Part shown: piece by piece, positions 49,038 to 61,900 of the stretch
Layout: each line of letters begins with the position of its first letter
How positions within the stretch are numbered: position 1 is the first letter of the stretch
From: Lucifuga dentata
Lineage: Eukaryota; Chordata; Actinopteri; Ophidiiformes; Bythitidae
Direction of reading: 5' to 3'
NCBI GenBank assembly: GCA_014773175.1
Contig: VXCM01002538.1
Coordinates: 1-64,000, forward strand
DNA: 64,000 nucleotides
Made by a program: the position numbers and the translations under genes
The notes under the pieces: model-generated
What the model saw: the letters and a program-made list of their open reading frames with translations, nothing else
Told to the model about the DNA's origin: nothing
The model's database searches: none

Positions 49038-52000
49038 CAGTGAAGGGACTTGCATTTACGTCTTGTTTAACATGCGTCGTTGTTTTGTCGTCAGATTGCT
49101 GTTACGATTTTCCTTCTCGCTCCGTGGAAGATTTCATCTATAGTTTTATAACTACTAACATAATTTTATGTTATTAGTTATAAATTTTTATAAGTTTTAT
49201 TGAGTTCCAGGTGCAGCTGCTCATGTATGGCTAGTTACAACTCTTCAAAATAGCTTTATTAATGATAAGCCGATGTGATGTTTTCAACACTTTTGCGTGG
49301 AGTTTATCTTATAAAATTTACACCTGACTAGTTTTGACACAAATTTGTGAGTCAGACCATCCATGCATGGATGGTCTGACAACTTCTGCATTTCAGACAA
49401 CATTCTGCATTTCTTGCATTAACATTCATTATCTGGGTAATGTATCCAGATTCAAATTGGATGTTAATGAAAGGTATAAATGGACCTCTGCCTGTTTTTG
49501 CAGTTTTCTGTCTGTCTGACTTCTTATTCTCTCTCAAAGGACCGCAGACACCACGCTTTGTCTATGGTGTCGGAGGCAGAGCGGCTCCAGCAGAGTGGGT
49601 TTTCCTACCCAGAGACGGAGGCCTTCAGGACGCTCATCTGCACCTTTAAATCAGGACTGGAGGACTTCCTGTGCAGGGCGGAGGCGATCGGCCGGGAGCT
49701 GCAGATCATGGTCAAAGTGTGTGATTTCTGTGAGCAGGTTGGTGTCGTTCTGAGTCGGATATTTTATTATGACTTTTATCTCCTCTGACCTCCAATGTCT
49801 CATCTTTGAATAGGCTGCAGCTTTAGCTGATGAGTGCCAAGAGTTCCTGGATCAGAGTCAGTCCACCACTCACACGGCACGAGACCAGTATCATGACCCA
49901 AATACACACCAAGCCAACACTCAGCCAACGCAACGCCTAAAGGAAGACCTCAGGCTGGACCAGTCTGACATCCACACAACACAAACCGCCGCCAGCGACT
50001 TAGCGTCTGGAGATGACAGCTCCATCCTCCAGACTTTCCAGGACAGGTTCCTTCAGTTCAGCCCAGAGAAGTTCCAGGAGATGAAGGCCCAGGCCAGCTC
50101 CCTGCAGGGCTCCAGGGGGATGCGGGTCTGGAATGTCACCTGGCTGAAGTGCCAGGAGGCCAGGCAGCAGCTTCAGGAGAGGATGCAGGATGTGGACGAG
50201 GCTTACCACCACCAGCCACGTGCTAGCAGCTGGTGTGAGCATTATGTTGACGTGATGAGCACGAATGTTCAGACGGCGACACCTGCTGGCCTGAATGTGC
50301 TGGTGCAGTCGACCCCTGGACCCAGACACCCGCAGTGGGAAGGCATCGTGTCAGGAACAGTGGATTTGGGAAAGAGGAAGCCGATCCTGGGCAGCGACAG
50401 CGCTGAGTCAACAACTGCAGCCTGTTGTAACGTCACCGTCAAACCTGAAGGTCACAGTGGTGCTGGAACCAGCCAGGGGTCAAAGGTCACTCCACGCTCG
50501 CCACATAGGTAAGGAGACTTCAGCTTCATGTGAACAACAAAGTGTGAAAACCCTCTAAATAAAACCAACTGTAAACTTCTGAGGGAGATTAAAGAAACTA
50601 TAAGGAGGATGCTGATCTTGTAAGCATAGTTTTCTCAGTCGAGTCATTCCTGATCCCAAAAATGTCTCTGCTTAAAGGACCATACCACCTATTTTGTACG
50701 TTTGAGCCGAATATATTCAATTTTCGTACACGTAATGTTACTAATAATCATTTCCCAAAGCATACTACTGGAACGGTGAATTAAAAATGTTTTTCCTACC
50801 TTCCAGACCTCCATTGGTTTCAGTTCATTCTGCAACGCTATTAAAATCAACTTGTTGATACTTGAAACGTTCTTGGGATAGGTAATCCATCATTACCAAC
50901 AAGATGTGTATTCAGGTTTTTTTTCGAAGGTTCATGATTTTAGCATTTATGGACAATAAGAAGTGTGGAGTGAATGTATGTCTCCACCGGGGAATATAGT
51001 CCCAAAAGAAGGTCTGCGTTTATCAAAACATTTTAAATGAGCGTGAATTTATAAGGCTGTGTAACTATTAGCAGGAGAAACATGGATTTTTAAGGTGGGT
51101 GTATCACTTGAATATTTAATTTTGAAAGATTAAGAAGTTTAGCAAAATATCAGGAAAGCTGAAATACAGTTTTATCCTTTGGGAAATGATTGTCAGTAAC
51201 ATAACATGTATGAAAATTGAATATATTAGGCTCAAACATGCAAAATGGGTGGTATGGTCCTTTAAGGAATAATGTCCAGCTCAGTATTTGTTCTTTATGA
51301 CATTTCCTCACAGGTCATCAAAGAGAGCAGAAAGAGAGACGAGGAGGAGGGAGGTGGTCAGCCGAGCCCGGAGCGAGCGAGATGCTGCCGCTCTCTCACA
51401 GTCCCACACGGTCGGCTGCCAGTGGTTTCCATGGGGACGCAGTCTGGGAACGCATTCGGTGAGCGAGGACTCGTGCACCACAGCTACACCAGCACCAGCC
51501 GTGGGGTCAGCCACCCCACCGGAGTCACGGGTTCGATCTCCGTCGTCCTGCTCCCACCGCGGTCAGCCGTCCTGTAGGATTCTGCAGGAGGCTCAGAGGT
51601 TCCAGATCTCCCGACACGGCAGCTTCTGCTCAGAGACTTCCTGTCTGAGCGAGGGGGAGACTGCAGGGGGAAACGAAGCTTTATGCTGCAAACACTCGAG
51701 TCTGCCCATCGGGAGGTACGAGGGGGCGTTCTGTTTGGCGGGTCCACAGGAGAGCGCCAGCAATGCCCTGTAAGTTCATCAGCAAAGCATGAAAGTTGTT
51801 AGCTTAAGCATTCAATACTGATTAAAAAAATAAAAGTTACTTTGAATTATCAGACATTTGTTCTGTAATTCAGTTTAAGATGAACAATAAACAAAAGTGA
51901 AAATCATTATTTTAATGAGCCTTAATAAGATTTATTGCACTCTTTCTTTCTCTAAGCTTACAGTGATGTGCTACAGGTATTGTTTCTTCTATTCTATTCT

Positions 52001-52686
52001 ATTCTATTCTCTGTGCTTTGCATGTTTCTTTTCTATCCTAGTGTATGTAGTGAGCATAAAAAAGGCTCCTGTACCTGATTTAAAGGACCATACTGTCCAT
52101 TTTGTATGTTTGAGCCTAATATATTCAATTTTCATACATGTTACGTTACTGACAGTCATTTCCCAAAGGATAAAACCATATTTCAGCTTTCCTGATATTT
52201 TGCAAAATCTCTTAATCTTTCAAAATCAAATATTCAAGCGATACACCCACCTTAAAAATCCATGTTTCTCCTGCTAATAGTTACACAGCCTTATGAAGTC
52301 ACGGTCTTTAAAATTTTTTGATAAACGCAGGTCTTGTTTTGGGACTATATTCCCTGGTGGAGGCATACATTCACTCCACGCTTTTTATTGAGCTTAAACA
52401 CTAAAATTACATAACTTATAAAAAAACCTGAATACACGTCTTGTTGGTGATGATGGATTACCTATCCCAAGAACGTTTCAAGTATCAACAAGTTGATTTT
52501 AATAGTGTACCAGAATGAACTGAAACCAATGGAGGTCTGGAAGGTAGGAAAAACATTTTTAATTCACTGTTCCAGTAGTATGATTTGGGAAATGATTGTC
52601 AGTAACGTTACATGCATGAAAATTGAATATATTAGGTTCAAACATGCAAAATGGCAGGTTTGGTCCTTTAACTATGAAAATGTGAT

Positions 52687-52722
<36 letters not shown>

Positions 52723-55700
52723 ATTTTTTTTCTTTTAGTTTATTTATTTTACTTCACCCACTTCATATATATGGAAAAGCTGAAAAACAACTTTCAAAAT
52801 GCTTATATAGTTATTTAGATTCACAAAATGACTCAACCGGTTACAGACACTCTGAAGAGGGAAAATTCCCCCAGAATCTTCCCTATATTAACTTTTTTGG
52901 TACTGATGAACAGACACTGATCAGGCAGGCAAATGAGATAAAGCTGTAAAGAGTTATTTGAAAGTACTATTAGATAGTAAAATATTACTAAGTGTGTAAA
53001 TAGTAACCTTATTTTGTGTGTGTTTTTGTGGCAGGAGGCTGCAGCGTGTGCTGGAGGAGCTGCTGTTCACTGAGCGGGAGTATGTTCGCTCGCTGCTCTA
53101 CATTCTGACTCACTACTTCCCCCTACTGGACAGACCAGACATCCCGCAGGACCTCCGAGGAAAACGCGGCGTCATCTTCGGCAACCTGGAGAAGCTCTAC
53201 AACTTCCACAGCCACTNCCTCCGAGGAAAACGCGGCGTCATCTTCGGCAACCTGGAGAAGCTCTACAACTTCCACAGCCACTACTTCCTGCCGGAGCTGG
53301 AGGCGTGCCAGAGGGAGCCCGCCATGGTGGCCCGCTGCTTTCTCAGACACGTGAGGAACAACTAAATTAAACTACTTTTAATTTACTAATCAGTTATTTT
53401 ATCACTGCAGAGGGAACTTATCCTAGATTACTGCCACTTCTGTAGGTAAAATTAAGACAAAATCACTAAATCCACTAGATATTTAACAGAATTACACTCA
53501 TTGCTAGTAGAGAAAGTATTCCAATAATTTACTCAAGTAAAAGTATCAATTCCACAATTAAAGGACCATACCAACCATTTTGCACGTTTGAGTCTAATAT
53601 AATCATTTTCATACACGTAATGTTACTGACAATCATTTCCCAAATGATAAAACCGTATTTCAGCTTTCCTGATATTTTGCAGAATCTTTTAATCTTTCAA
53701 AATCAAATATTCAAATGATACACCCACCTTAAAAATCCATGTTTCTCCTGCTAANATCTTTCAAAATCAAATATTCAAATGATACACCCACCTTAAAAAT
53801 CCATGTTTCTCCTGCTAATAATTACGCAGAATTATGAAGCCACTCTTGTTTAAGTTTTTGATAAATGCAGGTCTTCTTTTGGGACTATATTCTCCGGTGG
53901 AGACATACATTCACTCTGTGCTTTTTGTTGCGCTTAAACGCTAAAATTACGTAACTTCTAAAAAAACCTGAATACACGTCTTGTTGGTGATGATGGATTA
54001 CCTATCCCAAGAACGTTTCAAGTATCAACAAGTTGATTTTAATAGCGTACCAGAATGAACTGAAACCAATGGAGGTCTGGAAGGTAGGAAAAACATTTTT
54101 AATTCACCGTTCCAGTAGTATGCTTTGGGAAATGATTGTCAGTAACATTACGTGTATGAAAATTGAATATATTAGGCTCAAACATGCAAAATTGATGGTA
54201 TGGTCCTTTAAGGAAAAGAAAAATGCAGTGTGGTATTAAAGATTAAAGATTTTGAAGATGTTCATGCTTTTAACATTTGAAGGAAGGAAGGAAAGAATGA
54301 AGAACATAATGGAGAAAAGAAGAAAGTGTAGAAGGAAATGATTAAGGAGGAAAGCATGGACAGAAAAAAAAGGAGGAAGAAAGAAGAAAAAAGAAGGAAA
54401 TCAATATGGAAAAAAAGAAGACAAAGGAGACCTGAAAATTGATTATGGTAAAGAATGTTGATCTGATTTGTGCGATGTGCAAAATCACCTCCAATCATAA
54501 CAGATTTGATGTTTTACTTCTCACAGAACGAGAGTTTTGGTTTGTACGCTCTCTACAGCAAGAACAAACCTCAGTCAGACGCTCTCATCCTCCACCGCCG
54601 CCATGACATCTTTAAGGTTATCACTCATATCTCCTGTTTTTCTCTTGCTGAAATGAATTTCACTTTTTTCCTGACTTGCACAGTAACCAAAGGGAAGCAT
54701 CTCATATTTAGAACAAGGAGATTCCAGTCTTTAAAAAAAAAATCTGGCAGTTTGTGGCTGAAATTTACTACTACCAATCTTCACCAAACTTTAAGCTCTT
54801 TTTTGTTCCTGGTGCAGAAAAAGCAGCAGGAGCTGGGCGACATGATGGACCTTTCGTCCTACCTGCTGAGACCCATCCAGAGGATCAGCAAGTACAGCCT
54901 CCTGTTGCAGGACATGCTGTCTCTGGCTGGGTCCTACAGGCCCAAAGACATGATGCAGGACACGCTGCTCGCTTCCACTGTGTGTGCACAAAGTGTGTGT
55001 GGCGCCGGTGTGTATCTGCCGGCTTTGACAAGCAGCGAGAGGGAGAGAGAGAGAGCCGAGATCCAGGCTGCTGCAGACCTGGTTCGATTTCAGATGCGTC
55101 ACGGCAACGATCTGCTCACCATGGACGCCATCCAGGACTGTGATGTAAGATGTGAAAATGGTAGATAACAGATATTTCTGACAGATTTACGACTAAAGAT
55201 GAAACGTTTTGTGTCCTGCAGGTGAATTTGAAGGAGCAGGGCGAGCTGATTCGCCAGGATGAGTTCACAGTTTTCTTCAGGAAGAAGAAATGTGTCCGCC
55301 GCGTCTTCCTCTTTGAAGATCTCATCCTCTTCAGCAAGACCAAGAGGACTGACATCGGCAACGACGTTTATGTCTATAAACAGTCATTCAAGGTCTGTCA
55401 GCAAACCTGCATCTCAAAAGTTTATACTTTTACTATACTGTACTAAAATAAAAAAGTTAATATTTTTACTATACTATACAAAAAAAGTTAATACTTTTAC
55501 TATACTATACTAAAAAAAAGTTAATACTTTTACTATACTGTACTAAAAAAAAGTTAATACTTTTACTATACTGTACTAAAAAAAAAGTTAATACTTTTAC
55601 TATACTATACTAAAAAAAAGTTAATACTTTTACTATACTATACTAAAAAAAAAGTTAATACTTTTACTATACTAAAAAAAAAAGTTAATACTTTACAGAC

Positions 55701-57872
55701 GTTTTTGCTCTCTCACATCCAAGAAACTTCACATGCCTTTTTCAAGTACCGTATATACTCGAGTATAAGCCAAGTTTTTACTACCAAATTTCACAGAGCA
55801 AATGTGCAGCCTTTAAAGGACTATTCTGTCAATCATGCATATTTGAGCCCAATATACCATACAATATACCATATACATACCATACATACCATTTTCTACT
55901 GCACCTGAAGTACAGTAAAGTTACAATAAAATAGACCAGGAGTACTCAAATACAAATCTTAAAGGTCCACAAAGAAAATTTTCAATACAAAGGTCCGTTT
56001 ATTAAAGTCAGTCAAGCCAGGGTTGGACTGGGATCCTAATTTTTACCGGGAGTTTAAGGGGTTGGGGGGTNTTGACGCCATGTCAACCCATCGTTGTCAT
56101 GGAGATGATGGGACGCTGAATGTGATTGGACCAAACCAAAGCAGAGTAGACATTCTCACACAGACAGTGGAGCAGTCAGACATTCAGTTTCACTTAAGCA
56201 GAGAATTTTGACTTGTTGCGTTGCAGCGACATCTTGCAGATAATACAAATAATACATGTGAAAAGTATAATTTGCTCAGAGTCTGAAGTCAGCTGTGGTT
56301 CTGTCCGGATCCAGACCAGAGTCCAGACTTTGAGGGTGACTGAAATAGAACAATAAAATAAAAAAATTAAAATTGGTTTAAAAAGGTGAAAGAACTTATT
56401 CCTCTTGGTAATTTGCTGTTGTGACTTTACTGTGTGACTTCATTGAAAGTTCAACTCTTTTCACGGTGTCTTTTTGCGTTCTGTCTCTCAGACGAGTGAC
56501 ATCGGGATGACACAGAACTCTGGCGTGAGTGGCCTCTGTTTTGAGATCTGGTTCCGGCGTAGGAAGAGTGAGGACACCTACACGCTGAGAGCATCCAGCA
56601 TGGAGGTGAAGAAGGCCTGGACCAGCGACCTGGAGAGGATTCTGTGGGATCAAGCAGCTCACAGCCGCGGTTAGAACGACACCGTGACCTCATTTATATA
56701 AGAATTATTTATATAAGAATCATCAGAGAACACAGCTCACAAAGAGCTTTACTCCCATTCTTTACTTTAGCTACAAGTACTAAAAAAGAATTAGTAGTAA
56801 AAATGCACTTAAAGGACCATGCCTGTGATTTTGCACATTTGAGCCCAATATATACAACCTGCGTACAGTATATGTTATGATAAACAATATCCAAAACATA
56901 AAACCGTATTTTAGTTTTCCTGTTATTTTTTCAAATCCCCTAATGTTTCAAAATCAAATGTTCAGGTGATACGAAGCTTAAAATTCAATGTTTCACCGGC
57001 TAACATTTACACGATTGTAGAAGTCACGGTCATTTTAGTTTCTCGGTTAAAAGCTGTCTTCTCCTGGGACTATTTCCTGGTGGAGAAATACACTGTTCTT
57101 CTTTGCAGCTCCGTGTTGGATCAGTTAAATAAAGTTACTTTGACGAAAATTTAAAATACCAAAACAATAGACATGCTGTTCGCTGTGATGGATTATTTAT
57201 TTCAAGCATGTTTTAAGTCTCAACAAATTGATTTTTATGGCAAACTGGAACAAACTCAAAATAATGACAGTCTGGAAGGTAGGAAAAACAATCTAAAATT
57301 TACTGCTAAAATAGCATATTTTGGGAAATAGTGGCAGTAACGTGACATGTATGTGGATTGTATATATTGGGGTCAAACATACCTAATTGCCGGTATGTTC
57401 CTTTAGTTATGAAAACCAAAGTACTCAGAGTGTTAAAATTTAGGACCCAATACTTTGACGCTACAACAGAATACTTTATGAGCTCATTTCATGTTGAATG
57501 AAATGAAGTAACTAGTAATTTCAGATAAATGATAGTGGAGTAAAAATACCTTATTTCCTTATGAAATGTAGGGAAAAAGTACAGTCTTCCAAAATGAAAT
57601 ATTCAAGTAAAGTAACAGTACCTCAAAATTGTACTTAAATGAATGTACTTGGTTACTCTTCTGACAGTAAAGATAATAATGAATAAATGAAGCGTGGATG
57701 AGTCAGCAGGTAATTCAGTCATGTGTATGATGTTGCAGAGCTGCGTTTGCAGGAGCGGGTTTTCATGGGAATGAGCCTCAAACCTTTCATGGATATTCAG
57801 CCTAGTGAGGCAGCGATCTGTGACTGCGCCGTCAGCAGCGTCCTGCCTGGGAGAAGTAAGCAGCCTTATGCG

Positions 57873-57916
<44 letters not shown>

Positions 57917-58006
57917 NNNNNNNNNNNNNNNNNNNNNNNNNNNNNNNNNNNNNNNNNNNNNNNNNNNNNNNNNNNNNNNNNNNNNNNNNNNNNNNNNNNN
58001 NNNNNN

Positions 58007-58052
<46 letters not shown>

Positions 58053-58864
58053 CATAAGTAGTTAATACGTCTTTCGTGTTAGATTCACTTCAGGACTATA
58101 AGCACACACATTATGAACAATTTTTACTGTAGCATTTTCGAGCTGGTTCAGGTAATACATCCACCTTAAAATGTAATGTTTCACCTGCTAACGCTTATGC
58201 ATGATTGTAAAAGAGACGGTCATTCTGATTAATTTCCAAAATTAATTTCCATTGATTAATTTCCAAAGTCCTGTATGCAGACATGCAACTGGCAAATGTC
58301 TCATTTTTAGCCTGTCCCAAAAATTGAAATTTATATATACAGTGGAGTCCAAAAGTCTGAGACCACTGTAAAAATACTTCTATTTTTTATTCTTTTTGAA
58401 TTTAATACAAGATTTTTCCATTACAAATGACAATATCATCTTAAATTTGAGTGTAAAGTTGAACCTTTGAAAAATGTCCATGAATGTCAGAATATCTTAG
58501 TATCTTTAGCTTTAATGACAGCATCACTCCAGCTGGCATGGACTCCACAAGTCTGTAAAAACCTGATGAGNCTTTAGCTTTAATGACAGCATCACTCCAG
58601 CTGGCATGGACTCCACAAGTCTGTAAAAACCTGATGAGCCAAGTTATCCAGCATGATGTGACAAAGAGCTTCTTGTGACGTCAGACTTACTGATTATTTC
58701 CAGATTTACATGGAAAACATCACAGATTTTACATGTGGTCTCAGACTTTTGGATCCTACTGTATATTTAAAATAGTGAGCTTTAATGTAGCGCATTTAGC
58801 TTTTCTTTGCCAACTTAGCATGTTCATTCTGATAGGCTCTTCACTGGCTTTTACCTGTGATACC

Positions 58865-58912
<48 letters not shown>

Positions 58913-61900
58913 GACACGACAATCCGGTGATTAACATATTAACATAAGCGAATCTTTATGAATGAGCTTAAATCACCACAGCTCTTATTTAGTATGACTC
59001 TGTGTAGTTATCAAAATATATATATATATTATTCCTCCAGTTTTATGCTTCCAGGAGTTGTGGGCAGTAATGTGAACTTTTACCACAAAGTAGTGGAGCA
59101 GCAGAAAAAAGTTTATAGGAGAAGCTGATCACGTTATTTGTTTAATGGCTTCACAACCATATCCATAGTCGGTATTTATTTCACCATGGTAACATAAATA
59201 AAATGTTGATCTCCTCTGTTGTTGCCGTTTTAATTTATGCTGCTGAGTAAATCAAATGTCATAAATCATACTTGTGATTTATGTTTCGACTCTCACGTTG
59301 CCCCCTGGTGGATAAAGGTAGTATTTCACCCTCCTGACTGATAAAAAGCAAACAAGTATAATCCTGGCTTTATGTGTATTGTTCTTTGGGATTTATCGTT
59401 TTAAGGGTTTATATTATGAAGCAGAAAATTAAAAGAAAAAAAAACAAGGTGAAACTTTTGTAAACTTTTTGGTAAATAAAACTAACTCAGAAACCCATTT
59501 TTTTTTCTGTTTTCCCAAATGAACAAAGTCCATCATGCTGCTTTCGCTGCTGACTGACTGTAAACTCATTTCCTGTTGATGACATCTATGTGTCGTCAGT
59601 CCCTGTGGCCTGTTGTTCTCACAGGGGCTTAGAATACCCACGGCCGCATTCTATTGGATCTGGAAGCACCGCCTCCACCACCCTCAGCCAANTTAGAATA
59701 CCCACGGCCGCATTCTATTGGATCTGGAAGCACCGCCTCCACCACCCTCAGCCAATCATCTTCCTCCTCCGGCCGGGGCTCACTGCCTCCTGCTGGTTAT
59801 CCTGGAAACCAGTCACAAGGAGCAGAATTCAGTCCTGCCGTCTGCTCCTCCCCCGAAGCTGTGATGGACAATGAGCTCAACAATCATCATCTTCATCAGC
59901 ATCATCTTCATCAGCATCATCTTCACCGCACCTGTGAGCAGAGGAAAACAGTCCGTCATCCTGTGTGTGAGTTTAGACTAAGATATTTATGGCTCTTTTT
60001 TGCTTAATCTTCACACATTTTTGTTTAAAGTTCAAAGTTTAGCAAACATGGTAAATTATGAACATATAGTGTAATTATGGAAGCCTTTTTTGTCATTAGA
60101 AACAATACAGATGTGTGTCATATCTGATCAAGCTGGATTTTCTTTTTTTTCTAGGAACTATATGCTTTTGTACGGAGCCCCTAAAGCACATATGTCAAAC
60201 TGAAGGCCCGCGGGCCACATCCGGTCTGCGGTACAACTATATCTGGCCCGCGAGATAATTTCTAATTTCTATAATAACTGGCCCGCTGGTATGTAGGCCG
60301 CACATTACGGATACTACAAACCTCAGAATGCATTGCAACAGCCGGCGCGTCAGTCCACATCTGCAGGTGCCAGCTCCCCTCCCCTCCATGCCCATCCAGT
60401 CACTTTTAATGAACTTTAAGCTAGCCTGTGAAGAAATGGCCAAAGGAAAGGTGGATCTGAAAACAGGCTTTCAGCACAGATGGAGTTAGAGAAGCTGTTT
60501 GCTGCCATTAGAGATAAACCTGTTAGCCTGGTTGCAGAGCTGATGTGGCTGTAATTAAAGAATATAACATAAGAAGGCATGATCACATTTAAACTATTAT
60601 TCTCATTCTGCTTGTTGGTGTTGTTAATGAAAAACAAAGAGTGATTTTAGATTTTCCTTGAGAAAAATTACAGTTTTCTGGCTATTTTTGATGCCTGTGA
60701 TAAAACTTTTTCACTGGAAATGNCCTTGAGAAAAATTACAGTTTTCTGGCTATTTTTGATGCCTGTGATAAAACTTTTTCACTGGAAATGAGTCAGAGAG
60801 AGATAGAGAGGAAGACAAAAAAAATTATGCTGATGTGTTATTTATTTTAAATTTCATCTCTCATTTGTCTGTTTTTTCATACCTCTGGTTTGTTCTGAAT
60901 TCTATAGACATGTTGGGAGCAGAAGTTAAAGTGAAGTTCATATTAGTGTATGAATAATTTGTCATAACCTCTGATGAAGAAGAGGCCAATTTAAGTCCAT
61001 TTTCAATAAAGGTTGTCCTTGTTTGGCCTCGACTTGGACCCAATTTTTAATTTTGGCCCCTCTGTGATTGAGTTTGACACCCCTGCCCTAAAGGGACATG
61101 AGAAAAGATGAATAAATTGCCAGTTTCTTGTATGCACCGGATAGTTTCTCGTACACACGAGAACCTTTTCTGGAAATTGCATATCCTTCTTTAGCTGGTT
61201 GATGATACTGTCTGATATATTTCAGGATCTTAAAATGGCAAAGATTTCTTGGTCTGCTTCCATTCTGTGTGTCTACGCGTCATCAAGTCATACCAGAATT
61301 TCTACTGGAAAGGGTCTCTGGTGCATAACTCAAACTATATCGCATTTGCACCAGAAACAATCGTGTGTGCACAGGAAACTAGAAATAAAAAAATATATAT
61401 TATCAAATCCCTTTAGGGGCTCTGTACTTTGGGCTACCATTTTCTTAGAAGAATCTTAGGAAACCATTAAAAATCTCCTTCTCACTTTGTAAAGTAATAA
61501 AAGAACCACAGCCGTGACGTTGTGTCTGAAAATGGCTGCAGTCTTTACGTTTGTGTGTTTCTGCTTCAGCCGACGGCACCGAATCCTCTGGAGAATCCAT
61601 CAACATCTGCAGCAGCTCAGACCACAGCTTCCTGTCTGCCATTGGTGGAGAGGCAGCAGACGACTCCTCCTCCTTTGTATCACAGAGCTCTAAGCCCCGC
61701 CCACCACTGCGTCGGACACCCAGCCTGAGGATTAACAGCTCGCCTGAGATGATCAGGAAGAAACCAGGTGTCAAACCTCAGAATCTGGCTCAGGTACTGA
61801 TGATGTAGATCAGGATCCAGTTTGGTCTTACAGTTTCATTCGTGACAGAGTCTGGACATGTTGAAATGTGCAGTATCCCCAAAAATAAAAGCTACATTTC

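Noticed and set aside
59626..59632. Acceptor CACAG at 59621-59625 for exon 22
   Set aside because: In the required phase it gives TAG after two codons; the TTAG seven bases later keeps the frame.
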